Numbered from the stretch's first letter, positions 49,491 through 62,230 are shown. The stretch: DNA of 64,000 bases from Lineus longissimus (GCF_910592395.1 NC_088325.1:14512109-14576108); one strand, 5' to 3'. Program-made: numbers and translations. Notes: a model not told the origin generated them from the sequence alone.

Positions 49491-49918
49491 CTTGGCGACT
49501 CGACTCAGTCCTAGGTCAGTTTCTGAGTAAGACATATTTTCGAACAAGAATATCAATGACGGCCTTCGAATTGGCGCGATGAATTTTATATGAAAAGTAC
49601 CTTTTGAAAACCAAATAGCAGCACACTTCTCTCTTCGACCTTTTAAAGCTACGACAGCATCACCGAAATGCTAACAAATTATATCCTACTCCAATTGGCT
49701 ATTTTTGTATTTCTCTTGAAGATGCGGATGCAAGTCAAAAAAATTGTCTCAGAATTGCTCTTTCCTAGTTATTTTCTGTTACCAATGACAGATATTGAGG
49801 CTGACACCGATGCCAAGGATGCTTAGAAATAAAAGTAATTCGTCTCTTTAAGCTGGAGGGAGCTGCGTAATAGGCATTTACAGGACGGCGCAGTTTGAGT
49901 ATGCCTGCCGTTATTCGG

Positions 49919-50190
49919 TGCACGTGTACACGGATACACCGAATTGATGCTCTCTTACGCCCATACCGGATCCTGTGAGTCGAAAAGAAATGAGTTTATC
50001 ATTACATAGTCTTGATTTTTCAGTAGGCCCTTACAATACGCCACAGTTTATATAGACCTGCTATTGGCACGAATGTGTAAAGGAATCACCAACATTGATG
50101 CTCTTTCATGTTATGATCGGATCCCGTGAGATAAATAGAAAAGTGATGCGTGTAACATTACATCATGTTTCTATGCCATGCAGTAGGCAG
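49919..50190. repeat. Diverged 151-bp tandem pair
   Basis: GGATACACCGAATTGATGCT near 49932 matches GGAATCACCAACATTGATGCTC near 50082. Shared blocks follow: CCGGATCCTGTGAG versus TCGGATCCCGTGAG, AAAGAAATGAG versus GAAAAGTGATG, ACATTACAT-like words and a closing CAGTAGGC. Copies run about 49919-50031 and 50068-50190. The 80-codon frame over the second copy is not continuous through the first. Confidence 0.65.
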
Positions 50191-51119
50191 GCTGGAAAAG
50201 GTCAACTGCTTTATGTAACCCGATACTTCAGTTGCATAGGCTTGCATGATGCAGGAAAGCCTATATCCCTTAAGCTTTCCCGACAAAGTCATGGGACATT
50301 TTTTGTATTTATCCTTGATGGCGATGATAAAATTTAGATTAGAGGAAATTCCAAAACATCAAAAATCCTTACACGCGGTAAACGTACGCTATTGGTTTTT
50401 GTGAGTTTTGTAATTTTTGATAGGTGATTAGTGGGCGTTAGGGTGGGTTGTCTTCGAAACCGATGAACGCGGATAAAGGATAGAAAATAACGTATCAAAG
50501 CAAAGGATAGACATTATGAACTAGTTCGCATATCATCAGGAGCATGCGCCTACATACAAAAAGTGTGATGTTGACATCATCCTAACGAAAATGGCCATAC
50601 CCTAAAATGTTCTGGAGAAGAAATTGAAATGTCAGAGTCAATCTGTTGTCATTATGAGCGTTTACATATTGGACTAGCTGCAAGTATATCTTGGCATGTA
50701 TCACCACGATCTTTTTTTCTCGAACAAACATCGATTGAGAAAGCATGGATTTAATCCATACTTGCTCATATCTATATTAAGTATACATGTATATGTATTA
50801 TTTTACTAGCTTTTCGCGCAGCCCGCGATTTCGCCTATCTTATTACGGATGCTATTGCTTAAAGTACAATGCCTGCTAATTCGCCAAGCAAAGTGTGCTT
50901 TGGTGTCAGGGAGTCCCTGGTATAGACCTACACGGCCAATTAGAGGATCCGTTACGATGTATGACGGGGTCGGGGGGGGGGGGGGGGGTGATCAAGTTGG
51001 CGATTGATTGGTAATGGATACTCGTCTATTCTGCTCATGCTTCTCTTTTCAGTAATCAGCTCAACTTGTAACCTTTTACTTCCTCGACTGAACAGCTTTT
51101 AGTGTAACAGTGCCGTTGT
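50191..51119. other. Non-coding stretch with a poly(G) run
   Basis: No gene is recognised. It contains the poly(G) run listed below and a TATACATGTATATGTAT-like word near 50781. Confidence 0.5.
50972..50988 (+). repeat. 17-nt poly(G) run
   Basis: Seventeen consecutive G residues lie in an AT-rich context, preceded by GACGGGGTC. This can form G-quadruplex-like structures and is a typical site of sequencing or assembly error, so its true length may differ. Confidence 0.9.
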
Positions 51120-51447
51120 TTAGCTGATTCTCGTGTCGTATTTACAACCATTAGGGACCGGAAACAGGTCAACATTGCCGAAACCGGGGTGATATAAAAG
51201 CATGTCCTGTTGTGGCCCAAGTGTCCATTCATCAGCGGGATGGATAGGAGGCGATACATTAGGACAGGTGCTTCCCGTATAAAATGATATCAACCTGCTG
51301 CCTTCTCCAGTGTACAATCGAACTGCTTTATTGGAAACTGCTGTGTTGTTGTGCTTGTTCCGGTAACTTCCTGTTTTGAGCGTAGTTACAAAAGAGCGGT
51401 TGCCCCAGGTTCCAATGTCAGTTTTGCAGATACAACCGAAACTGACT
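51120..51447 (-). CDS. Candidate terminal exon, gene-like frame, unknown family
   Basis: The minus-strand frame is open for 125 codons (51120-51497). A possible acceptor GGTTTTCAG places the exon start at 51447. The translation is rich in G, N, T, P, D and W rather than the S, F, K and L of chance frames. It includes GCICKTDIGTWGNRSFVTTL, ISFYTGSTCPNVSPPIHPAD, DEWTLGPQQDML and YHPGFGNVDLFPVPNGCKYD before TAA. Four cysteines would suit an extracellular module. A plus-strand frame (51318-51584) overlaps it behind a good acceptor CCTTCTCCAG at 51310, so only one of the two can be real. No family is recognised. Confidence 0.28.
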
Positions 51448-51497
51448 CTGAAAACCTCAGCAATAATGAAATCGAGGAATCCAACTATACATTTCCT

Positions 51498-54400
51498 CTA
51501 ACGGCTAAGTGTCTCACACCTCAGTCATTGTGTCCCAAGACATTACGCAGCTGCCGATTCGCATCTACTATTTCATCCTGTTAACAGGTGATTCAAGCAA
51601 TAATGGACATTTTGCTCTCTCGTGTCGGCCCGTTTATAGTCTAATGGTTATTCCGTTCACTCAGACATAAAGGCATGAAGCCGTACCAGGCGTGAATACG
51701 TCATCGTACCAAACTATCAGATTTCGCACCTTCTCCGCAAACGAGCTTACTAATGGGTGAGGCGCACTCTCAATGAATTAAGTCTAGAGTTTTGTGATAG
51801 CTTGCCATTATGGAATTGTCCCTCGGGTGCGATACTGTCTGGATTTCTTTCGCCAAATCTGTCACACCTTTAGATAAAAACATTCCCCTGTTAGTTTTCT
51901 ACTTAACGTTTCGTAAAAACTGTATCAGTACACCCAAAGATACCATTTCGAATTCGATAACACTAGGCGGCTGAAGAAAGCAAAATACGTTGTTGTTTTT
52001 TTGTTCTTGTTGTTGATGGGCACACTGACATAGGATCATGTTGACCTCTGTTCCTAAACAAATACTGCGCTAGCTTTAGGAGTATAATTCCAGGGTGCCA
52101 GTAGTTAGAAAATGTAGATATAACGACCAATGTTGTCATTGTCCCAAGAACTTCGAAGTTCAGGATCATTTATTGAAGTTCTGTGCTTTGGACAACTTTG
52201 TGCTGAGATACTGAATCAAAGGCTGAACCCATAAGTCAGCTATTTTGTTGCCCCACAACAGAGCTTCACCACTAAAGGCACCGACCAGGAGAGAGGTGAA
52301 TGGAGATCACATCTAGTAATGGTATTGCAAATGATAATGTACATGCACATACCACAGAATCCTCTCTGGTGAATTAGTGTGTATATCCCCTAATGTCAAA
52401 TGTCTAGACAATACGTGTCGCCCGTAAATGTGGATTCTAGTATAGAGTTAGTGTGAATTTTATTGATAACGTGTAAAAACGTTCTCTTGAGACTCATTGA
52501 TGCTATCCGGGGTTATTTGCAGATTAGACTTAATATTAATCATGATACTCGGCAAAGTGCTCTACTTTTGTTTTTTTCGGGCAATGTGCAATTTATGTGA
52601 TTGCTTCCGGGTGGAAGTTGCTCACATGTTGTCATATAATATAATGATCTAATGATGCTATTTCAAATACGCTATGCTCATTCCCGTCATTAAAACTTAT
52701 TTAGATAAATGCTGGCACAGTGCCCAATTGGTGTTTGCTGCAAATTATTCTAATTATTTTGCAATTACTTGAATAACATTCAATCGATTTTCACATATCC
52801 GACCAAAAACAGAATAAGTATTGGCACGTTTTATCACCCGCGTGGGTTTAGAGTTCGTGCTGTGGTACTGTTCATCGAAAGGTAAAAATGCATTTATCTT
52901 AAGCGGTAGCAAAATACATGTAGATAACAAAACGTGCTCGCATATAGCTGATTCTTTACAGATGCCAGTATTTGAAATAACCGGACATTTCAATTGAGTT
53001 GTGTTTACAGCTTGTTGATAATTACCACTCAACTCAATGTGCAAAAGAAGCACGATTTATCTAAAACCCGTATTAGTCCGTTCCTCTCGACAGCATTGGT
53101 ATAGCCATTGAAGGGTTAATCGTGGCCCACCTTGTAAGAATCGACTGCAACCGTGGCCAATTAGAAATTGCAATCGAATGAGATGATCATCTTCCAACGC
53201 CGGCGTCAATTATCCACTGTCGGAGATCTGTACACCTTCTATTCTATCAATCTGTGCACCGAATATGGCGCATTTTATTCATTCCTTGTACTGGCGAGTG
53301 TAACATTACGTTATTTATGCCGCTGTTTTCGTTTGATAAGAAAGGTAGACGTAAACTCGTCAGATGCGAAATGTTTTTTTCCCCAATGCAGACGTATATT
53401 GTTTCATCAACTTTCCATGACAGAGATTATTCTCGACACGTCGTTGTAATAATTCATTATTCGAAATAAGATTTTTGTCGCTTTTGTTCGTTGATGAACT
53501 TTTTGTGACAGATGTGGATGGATTTTTCTCAGACATACTGTTTCGCAGTTTCTTCCACTGATGAAGGCTATATCTATTCACATCACGTTGAATGTGAAAT
53601 TGATTTTGCACCGTAGATTCATCTCTTTGAATACATTATTGTTTCTCATTTTTAAAGTTAAGTCATTTTTTATCTTTAAGGGCAAACGATATGTATATTG
53701 CTTTGGTTAAAACATGTCAGTGCTGCAGTGCATCTCTTGTTATGCAATTTAGCAAGTGGGATTAAATATAATTTGTGATGGATTGAACTTGGCAGTCCGG
53801 TCCCAACCCTCGCCTAGTAATCTTTGAATTATATCGTACGCCATTGATACCAGTCTGATCTTTCTGAGAAACTTAGCTGTCATGCTCTCCCATTAATGGG
53901 GTAACCTCATCCCATTTATTGCCGCAATATATACTTAATGTCAACCATACTCAACAAACCTATTGGATATAGTAATTTCGTATGCAGATGGGGTTATCCT
54001 TCCCGTAAAACATACTAGTTGTGCGTCAGTTAGATAAGCTTAAGGCTGATACATATGTTATTCATGTTTTGGGGAACAACAGCCACAAACTTCCATAACG
54101 GAACGGAAGTTGAACGGACATAAATTTTCCTTTTTTTCCATAAGGAAACTCCGTTCCCACCTTATATTGATTAGAGTTTGTCCAAAATGTTTTCAAATTG
54201 TTCAAACTGTGCCATGTAAAATTTGTTGGTATGGTTATTGTAACTAAATATTGTAAATTAGTCTCTCCTTGACATGATTCACATTATGCATGTTATGAAC
54301 GTTATATTACCAACGCATACGACAACACCCTTGTTTTTTTTACATCACACAAAAGTAGCTTTAAAAGCATACGTTGACGAAACGTATAATGCACTAGTGA

Positions 54401-57249
54401 ACACCGCAATGTCTGTCTGCGATCTCTGCTCGCTCCAATATGTCGTTCCAAATCGATTTAGCATCGCTATGACATATTGAAACGGATCAAAATTGATAGA
54501 TCATTTATAGTGCTATCATTATTGCAATTTGTGTTCGTTTGATATGGGAACATATTGAGTGTTTGCCTATGACATTACGATGTCATCACATATTCAGTAA
54601 TAATTGGACATGAAAATTGGTGTAGACTTGTCATCTTATAAGTTCCAAGAATCTTTTTGATATTCACGATAGAAATGTTTTCTAAACATTAGCTCGTCTT
54701 CTTCTTTCGTTTTTGCTTCATTATCCCTTCCATTCTTATTTCTTCGATGGTAGCCAATTTGGAAATCTAGATACAATTCTCAAGAGATTCTTAATGAAGA
54801 AGATATTGTTTGAGTTTCTTATGAGTCTACATGTGCTACAAGATAATTGTTTAATTATTCAGACCTGAGAGTCTTAAAATAAACCTGTACCGAATGGATT
54901 TGCACTTCTACATGGAACTAACAACGATCTTAACGAAGAATCTAACGTGGATGTTCGACCTGGGAAGGCATCCCTGGTGTTTCTTATGCAGAGATAGGTT
55001 CAGCCCTGCATGCGTGCATGACCTTTGTGAGGGTCGGGTTGGCTTCGGTAGAGGGTCCCTTTGCAAGAAGTTTGCCATGCCCAAATGGTCATAGTCATTG
55101 GAACATGATGAATCATTGTCTTGCGATTCGACAAAAAGAAGTTCTGGGTTCTGCAATTAAAGTAATTCACGACATGCAAATTGGAAATCGTCTAGCCTGG
55201 CGGTATCTTATTTTTTACCAACTCCTCGTTGAATCTCTATTCCCTTGAAAACAATCCATCAACCTTTTGGGTCCCAGTTAAGCCAAATGGCAAATTAATC
55301 CTTCTTACGTATGCCTGCTTTATGAGGTTTCTTTCATTGAAGTTAAAATAGATCTTTCACCATCCTTCATTTGCATGGCCACTCCAATGAATAGGTAATG
55401 AGTTCGTGATAAAGATGATATATGGGCCCAATATTCAAAGAAGCAGACTTTGAAGGATGCCTGGTGTGTCTTTTATTTTTAGGACAAGCTCTACCTACGT
55501 GCCTGTCAGATGAAAATGCGCCATCTCCATAAAGTATCGGTCAACCCATTGTTTGCCAATGAATATTGTCATAGTCCTGATGTACGTTGAGTGTTATAGC
55601 CTCCATGACATTTTGGTGTTGAATTATTCTATGTGCGACCTATCATAATGGTTATACCATCTGCAGCGATATTGTAATTATCCAACTTGTCTTCTTTCCT
55701 TTGCCTAGTAAATCATTTAAGACATACAGAATTGAATGATTCATAATGCCGTCAGTCGTCATTGTGCAAAAAGTGGCGATTAATTGGTGGCCAAATTCCA
55801 TGATTCAACGGAGAAACTTAATAAGCCTCTAACTGTCGATCATGCCATGAGTTTTATCGAGCTCACCCGATGCTATGTTGAGGGGATTGAAGTAGCTCAT
55901 ATGTATGTCATGAATTATCAAATATACATTCTCTCGACAGTCCTAAGACAGCAGGTTTCAGATTACTTAGTATAAGGTATTTGGACTAAACCAGTTAGGC
56001 TGCAAAATGCGCTTTGGTGTGACGCTGAGGAAATTATTGAAGGATCTGGCTTGTCACTTGTGGCTGTGGATACAATTTCCGGTCTGACCTCATCCAGTCT
56101 AATGTAATAAAGAGGGCAACAGTGTTGGGTTTTCCGCATTCTACTGTTTCCTTCTTGTTTACAGTATTCACTCAATACCAGGCGAAATATAAACAATCGA
56201 ACGAAGACTAGTTTCAAATCATGGTGTGACAAACCTGGCCCGTCGAAAATATGACATCCGTAACAAATAGACTCCGTTTTGGCTTCTGGTGACTTATCCA
56301 GTCTCCCCTTTTAGTTTGAATATAAATACTCTAATACGTGTAACAGTGATTTAAAATCAGAGCTTACTGATGCGCCTGAAACTTAACTTTCCTTCCTAAA
56401 GTTGTCGTCTAAAACTAAATTCTTTTTGAGTCATCGGCCATGCCTGCTCTGGTAGACTAAGCTATAACACAGAGTTTGAATTGAAATACGCTAATAAACG
56501 CAGTAGCCGGGAGCACTGCTTGTAAATTGAATTGTCATGGCTGAAATGAATATATTGGTTTTTCAAAGAGGAATGAGACATGATGTCCCTTGTTGGCATC
56601 CAAGGGGAAAATTGAAGGCGATCATATGATATTTCATCAAACCTTTGCCGACCTGTTAGTCGCGTGAAAACTTGGCACTGGATTGGCTTTATCGGAAAAT
56701 ACCACGGCAAAATATTCACGATCATAATTCTTCTGTCAATTCGCCAGTCAGCTGGGACATGCAAGATATTTAGAATCATATATGCTCTCGTGGGCTGTGA
56801 AGTCAGCTCGCAGAGATTTCGTGTGGTTCAGTCGTGTATTTGCCTGTTTACGCATATTCAAAATCATATTCCTTGTAATGAAAACACCCCACTTCAACAA
56901 GGAATAACAATGGGATGTATAGTGACATTCTAAGTAAACAGCACCAATAACTAAGACGTGACTAAAAGAATAATGGTAATGTAAAAAAAATAGTGGCCTG
57001 AATTTTTACCCCGTAGGTGCTGTTTTTGTTTCGGCATTCACATACACATAATCATTCCCACCTTCCGCGCTGTTGACATCATGAAAGAAATCAATTATAT
57101 CGAATTCAGGATAGCGAACAAAGGCACCTCAAGATAAGAACACCTACGATTACCTTTGAGCCAATACACCAACGAGAGACTATGTAGTGAAAGCATATTT
57201 TCAACTAATGTGTTCCTCTTTTCATCTGTAATATTGCCCTCCACGGCTT
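51498..57249. other. Long non-coding stretch
   Basis: There is no supported gene over about 5.7 kb. Frames at 53168-53469, 54894-55248 (two frames overlapping a minus-strand frame) and 56462-56933 are unrecognised. A tRNA-like word near 51636 (TATAGTCTAATGGTTATTCC) lacks a B box. Confidence 0.5.
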
Positions 57250-57302
57250 AGGAAATCAACTTGTTGGCAACTACAAGTTCTTTGATCTGAAGTTGATTTC
57301 CT
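57250..57302. repeat. Perfect 13-bp stem hairpin
   Basis: AGGAAATCAACTT (57250-57262) pairs perfectly with AAGTTGATTTCCT (57290-57302). A competing inner pair, AACTTG and CAAGTT, lies within the left half of the loop. At 53 nt it is a small foldback structure of unknown role. Confidence 0.75.
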
Positions 57303-57344
57303 TTCCCCTATTTACAAAATCCCGGATTTGTAACGCCAAATATC

Positions 57345-57376
57345 CAGCTAATGTACAATTCAGCTAATGTACAAAT
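57345..57376. repeat. 16-bp tandem duplication
   Basis: CAGCTAATGTACAATT is followed directly by CAGCTAATGTACAAAT. Two copies differ at one position. Confidence 0.85.
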
Positions 57377-60300
57377 TAAAGTGCCTGGTATGATGCCAGA
57401 ATCATGTTCTACTAATTTTCATAATGTGCACATCATGACCGCATTGTTATTAGTACTAATGAAAAAATGCATCTGAGTTTCGGGCACTGTAACCAGCATG
57501 AGCGGAAATCCAAGAAATCACTTGCCCACATCCAAAACTTGATCATCTTCTCTTAATGCGTTTTCGTTAGCAATTTCCTTCGATATGAACTCGGCTTGCC
57601 TAAAGCAACACGAGTCGTTAGCTAATGAAAATGGTCCTATTCTTTCCTTTAGCATGGCAGGAGCTAAATTGTTAATTACTGTGAATTGAAGCCCTTGGTT
57701 CAATGCAAGATTCGAGGCATCTCTGTGATTTATGATGCATTCATTACCAAGCTCATTATTACGGGCGATAGAAATGCACCTCGCCGTACACGAAATGTTG
57801 GCGTAGTTCGTTTACTCTAGGGCACTTGATGAAATGACACAAGCGACAAGTGCTGGTTTAAGGACTCTATCTTCGCTAACAATCTGATGTCAGGGAGCTG
57901 GGTTTGGTGTTGGGAATGTGCACCCGTCACTCGGGCCCGTCTTGACCCGTAAGTTGATTTCGTGAAGGCGTCAAGCATGATGGAGATCTATCGAAGGCGA
58001 CAGATGCAGAATTCAATGAAACAGCCAATAAATCATTGGCGTGCTGATGATGTACTTTCAGCACCACGATCGATTAAGCAGCCAAGCGGATTCATACCAA
58101 GATAGCAGTTTGAAATCATCACATGTTATTTGAAGCGGGCGTGAAATTAGATGGTCACTGATAGAAATGCACACTCAGCTCGGGAAGAGCACAGTTCATG
58201 TCGGGATGTCTGGTTTTCAGCCGATGTTGGGTTGGTATTGATGATCCTGACATTGGTGTTCAATCGATATTTTTGTTGGACATTGTCGAACTACAGAGCG
58301 AACTGCTCAGTCTTTGTGCATCATTTGCCATCAATAAAAATTAGAAAAGTCCTTTGTGTCTTCAAGCGGCGACATATCACGGGTATTCTACTCGGCTGGG
58401 TGATGAATATTTAAACGGAGACATGAGGTATTTTCAATAATTCCCTGCTTGACGTGAAAGGTGTGAAGATCGAGCAGCAACGGACAGCTGATACTTTTAT
58501 GATAGTTGAACGCCTTTTTCCCCCGAGGATCTGAACTTCGTCTGGGTTTTGGCCTAATTTTTAGCTCCACCCTCCTAGTGATTGGTGATACAGCCAATAC
58601 TGACAGTAAGGTATCAATCCCTTGAACAAAACGAAGTGTAAAAATGTGGCATTTAATGATTTATTGATGACATGTCCGCTTGAAACATCTGAAAAAGTCA
58701 ACCTGCCTTGCATTACATCGAACGTAGTCGCGATGAATTCAGTTAAAACAATAACGAGTCGTGGAATTGAATGTAATTTGTGATAAATGACTGCACTGTA
58801 CAGAGTGCATTGGATAGGAAAGATAAATTCATTATTTTAAGCAAATAACCGGGCTGTTTTATTCAAAACGATAGACGATCGCCGGGAGAGCGTATATTGT
58901 GATTGATTTGAATTCATTTGGCTTTGAATTAACCTGTATTGGTGATGTTTTAAAGCAGATTCGCTTTGCGCAGAACATGAAACAAAATACCAGCTTTTTA
59001 CCTTCTGTTGGATATACATGTATTACTCTTGTTTAAACTATTGCTTGAGTGAGAACAGGGCAACATTAAGTGGCTTCGTTCATGACAATTGTAAATAAAT
59101 CTAACGGTGCATTAGTTTTATGGTTATACAACAAGAATCAGGTTCGTTCGATCAGAAAGTTGACATGCCTTTAGAACTAGTACGCTGTCTCTTTGATCAC
59201 GAGTATGGAAAAATCATCAAAATGATACGTGCCAGAAACAGGGTAACTTTGAAGGCTACTGTTTGATGGTAGTGATTGCTTCTGCGCGGGATCTGACGCC
59301 AAAGCGAGAATATTGTTTTAATCGTTTGAGTGGTACCTTGATATCAAGCAGGCTGTTTCTTTGAAATACGCTGTAAACTTTTGCTCTGTTAGGCGAGTTT
59401 AGTAGTTTAAATTCGAAGTGAACTGGCGTACTTAATGGTAGGTGAGGTGATGCTGCAAGCCCTTAACTTCTTATAAGACCAGTTTAATAGTGGTCGATTC
59501 CATGGTCTTAATTCTGCATTCTGTTAAGACAGAGCTTTTCAACTTCGTCCAAGGTGCAGCGATGTACAACTTTGATGTGCTACCCGGCGGTTGTCCTCGT
59601 TGTGGCCAGTGCTGCTGTTCAAAATGGCTTTTGATTCCAAAAAAGTTTGACCTCTGTGGCACTGTTGATCACTACCGGCCCATTCAAAAGGCAATCCCTG
59701 CATAGGTCTTGACCTTTTCAACATTGTATGATTATTGTTTCTATTCAGTTACCGTTATGATAAAATGTTATGGATGTGACATACGTCTGCGTTTAGGCAA
59801 TCGACTTTAAGCAATCTAGTTCGGCATAATCTTCTGGTATTCAAAAAAGTATATTAACATATAGGATTTCGTCTTTCTCCGACCTAATTCAGTTTTCAAT
59901 AATCGACGACTGTGTATTATCATTATGGATGCGATCGACGCTATTCAACATTGAATAGCCCACATTATTGTCATTCTCCAAAAGATACTCAATCAAACCG
60001 CACATTATTTCATTTTTTTATTCTAACTCTGCATAAAACCATCGTCACCCGTCTTATGATATCGTAAAATGGGTTTTAAATGAGCTCACTATGAAATGGG
60101 ATTATTGAATCTATCGAGTTATTGCTGCAACATTTCATTCTTTTGGAAGTGGCACTGTGCAGTTATTTGATTAACCACTCGTAAATGGCATCGCTCAGTG
60201 TCTTGGTTATTTTGCAGCATGTAAAATGTTAAAGAGTGGTTTATAGGCCATCCCAATATGTATTGTAAGCACCTCTTTTCTGGGCCTGTATACACCTTTC

Positions 60301-60850
60301 CAGAAATGGGGCGCTGAGTGTCTGAAATAGTGATGTCATAAGGGGAAACTAGGCCTTATGGTGGAGGGACAAAGGAGATAGTCATGGTTGACCAACACAC
60401 TTGAATGCCTTTAATGACGGACAAGGGGGAAAAAGTTAGTTCCAATGCAAGCCACCAATTTCGGGAAGCATGTATATTCCAATCCAATTTATGGCCGGGT
60501 CCTCTTTGAAAGCGGTGAACCAGGGTCTGAAGAGAGTAGAAAAGTTTTGTCTTTCCTGACGTAACTGAATCAAATGCTCTCATAGTCATTCGTGCTTGCT
60601 TTCTTTTGTCTGTCCTCCAGCATGGCATGTAATGCCGTAACGTGAAACCTTTCTATACCCTCACTAAATAGCTGCGTGAACGCAATTAAAGTTCCATTGA
60701 ACTTGAACAATGCCCAAGTGTGGACTTTGAATGGACTCCGTTTGTTTGACACGGCTCTGCGCCAGTGGTTATGATAAGCCTTGTAAGCTTAAGCTGGTGT
60801 AATCACTTAATGTAAATACAATCACAATTGCCCCCCTTTGTATTGTTAAC
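57377..60850. other. Non-coding stretch
   Basis: No gene is supported. Frames at 58151-58414, 59490-59705 with its minus-strand shadow, and 60356-60628 are short and unrecognised. Confidence 0.5.
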
Positions 60851-61096
60851 TAAGTTAGTTTGTGTTGTACTTCTGTGGGAGTAGGTTGTGTTGGAATAAG
60901 GTGTCTCAGGTTGCGTACATGTCGAATTGTGTTGTGCGAGAGGACTTCCTGGCTACACTGGCGTGGATGCAGCTGTGGGATACCGCCAGTGTCTGCAGGA
61001 AATCCTCTCCACACAACACAAATCGACTTGTAGGTAATTTGAGGCAGTTTCATTCCAACGCAACCAACTCCATCAAAAGTACAAGATAAACTAACT
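60851..61096. repeat. Inverted repeat of the 61-kb repeat family
   Basis: An arm at about 60851-60963 is the reverse complement, with substitutions and small indels, of 60984-61096. Matching words include AGTTAGTTTGTGTTGTACTT against AAGTACAAGATAAACTAACT, and TTGTGTTGTGCGAGAGGA against TCCTCTCCACACAACACAA. The centre is a perfect 9-bp pair ACACTGGCG / CGCCAGTGT around 20 nt. The right arm is also the first unit of the direct repeats that follow, so the family is present in both orientations. Confidence 0.8.
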
Positions 61097-61440
61097 CATA
61101 CAACACAAAATATGACAATATAGAAGGTAAGTATCAACACTGAATCCTCTCCACACAACACAAATCGACTTGTAGGTAATATGAGGCAGTTTTATTCCGA
61201 CTCTACCAACCCCATCAAAAGTACAAGATAAACTAACTTACACAACACACAACATACGACAGTATAAAAGGTAAGTATATAAACAGCGATGAGATACCGC
61301 CAGTATCAGAGCTGAATCCTCCCCACGCAACACAACTCGACTTGCAGGTAATTTGGGGCACTTTCTTCCAACGCAACTCGCACAAAAGTACAACATAAAC
61401 TAACTCACACTACACAAGAGATGACAACACAAAAGGTAAA
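61001..61440. repeat. Three direct repeat units of about 140-170 bp
   Basis: Units start with AATCCTC at 61001, 61143 and 61315. Each contains CACAACAC, CGACTTG-AGGTAAT, a CATCAAAAGTACAAGATAAA-like block, ACTAACT and a closing AAGGTAA. The first two units are most alike and the third most diverged. The junction word GATACCGCCAGT precedes unit 1 and unit 3 but is missing before unit 2, which explains its shorter period (142 versus 172 bp). Confidence 0.85.
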
Positions 61441-61700
61441 GAAGGTAGATTGTATATACATTGACTAATCACACCCAATCCCAAGGTGGCATCACAGCTA
61501 AATGGCTGATCATAACCACTGCCCCACTGTCCCAGCATCAGTTTTCGTGTAAGAGAGCTTTCTTCCAAACAGTCATCTTCAACACCTGCTCGTCCTCCTC
61601 TATCCTTTTCTACCAACAGATACGACTGAGCAATTCACACGTTATCAACCAATTAATTGAAGTATTCCTCCCGCAAACCCATCACCAAGAGACAGTTATC
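61441..61700. other. Spacer between two repeat families
   Basis: About 260 bp without a recognised feature lies between the two tandem families. An 81-codon frame (61461-61706) is C/T-rich and unrecognised. Confidence 0.5.
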
Positions 61701-62230
61701 CCCTAAATCATTCAATTTGCTTCCAATCTAAATGCCTGTCACATAAGTGATCGTATACCAGATTACGGAATTCATTGAGCCTCTTTCTTTCTCCTTTGGT
61801 CACTGGTCATCGCGAAAAAATACTTGTTGATTTCTGTCCAAGAGAAAACTACCTGCCAAATATTTTTTTCTATTTTTTTTCCAAAATCATCCAGTTTGTT
61901 CCTAAATCTAAATTATCGTCTCACGAGTGATCGTTTATCAGATTATCAGATTCCTATAACCACTTTCTGTTAACTATGGTTTGTCATTGCGATTTTATCT
62001 GAAGAGAACACTGTACTCAGGAAGCCACCTGTTGATGGTTATTGCAGTTCTTGTCGAGAAGTACGTTGTACTTAGGAAGCGCCCTGCCAAATTTTCTACG
62101 AGAAAGATTTATTGTTAATCTATGTTCTTGTCCAACTAGTGATCGTAGACCAGATTACGAAATTCTTTTTACTACTTTCTGTTACCAATGATTGGTGGTC
62201 ATTGCCGTTCAAGATGGAATTGTGATTTAA
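61701..62230. repeat. Second tandem family, three diverged units of about 180-212 bp
   Basis: AGTGATCGT-TA-CAGATTA recurs near 61746, 61926 and 62138. Each is followed by an ATTC...ACTTTCTGTTA-like block and GG-TTG-TGGTCATTGC or a variant. Units 1 and 2 share a preceding CCTAAAT...CAATTTG/CAGTTTG block. Unit 2 contains an internal duplication of a GTACT-AGGAAGC-CCTG word about 61 bp apart. The family is unrelated by eye to the one just upstream. Confidence 0.75.

Noticed and set aside
51636-51710. tRNA-like sequence (TAGTCTAATGGTTATTCC)
   Set aside because: It has an A-box resemblance only; no B box and no cloverleaf pairing could be made.
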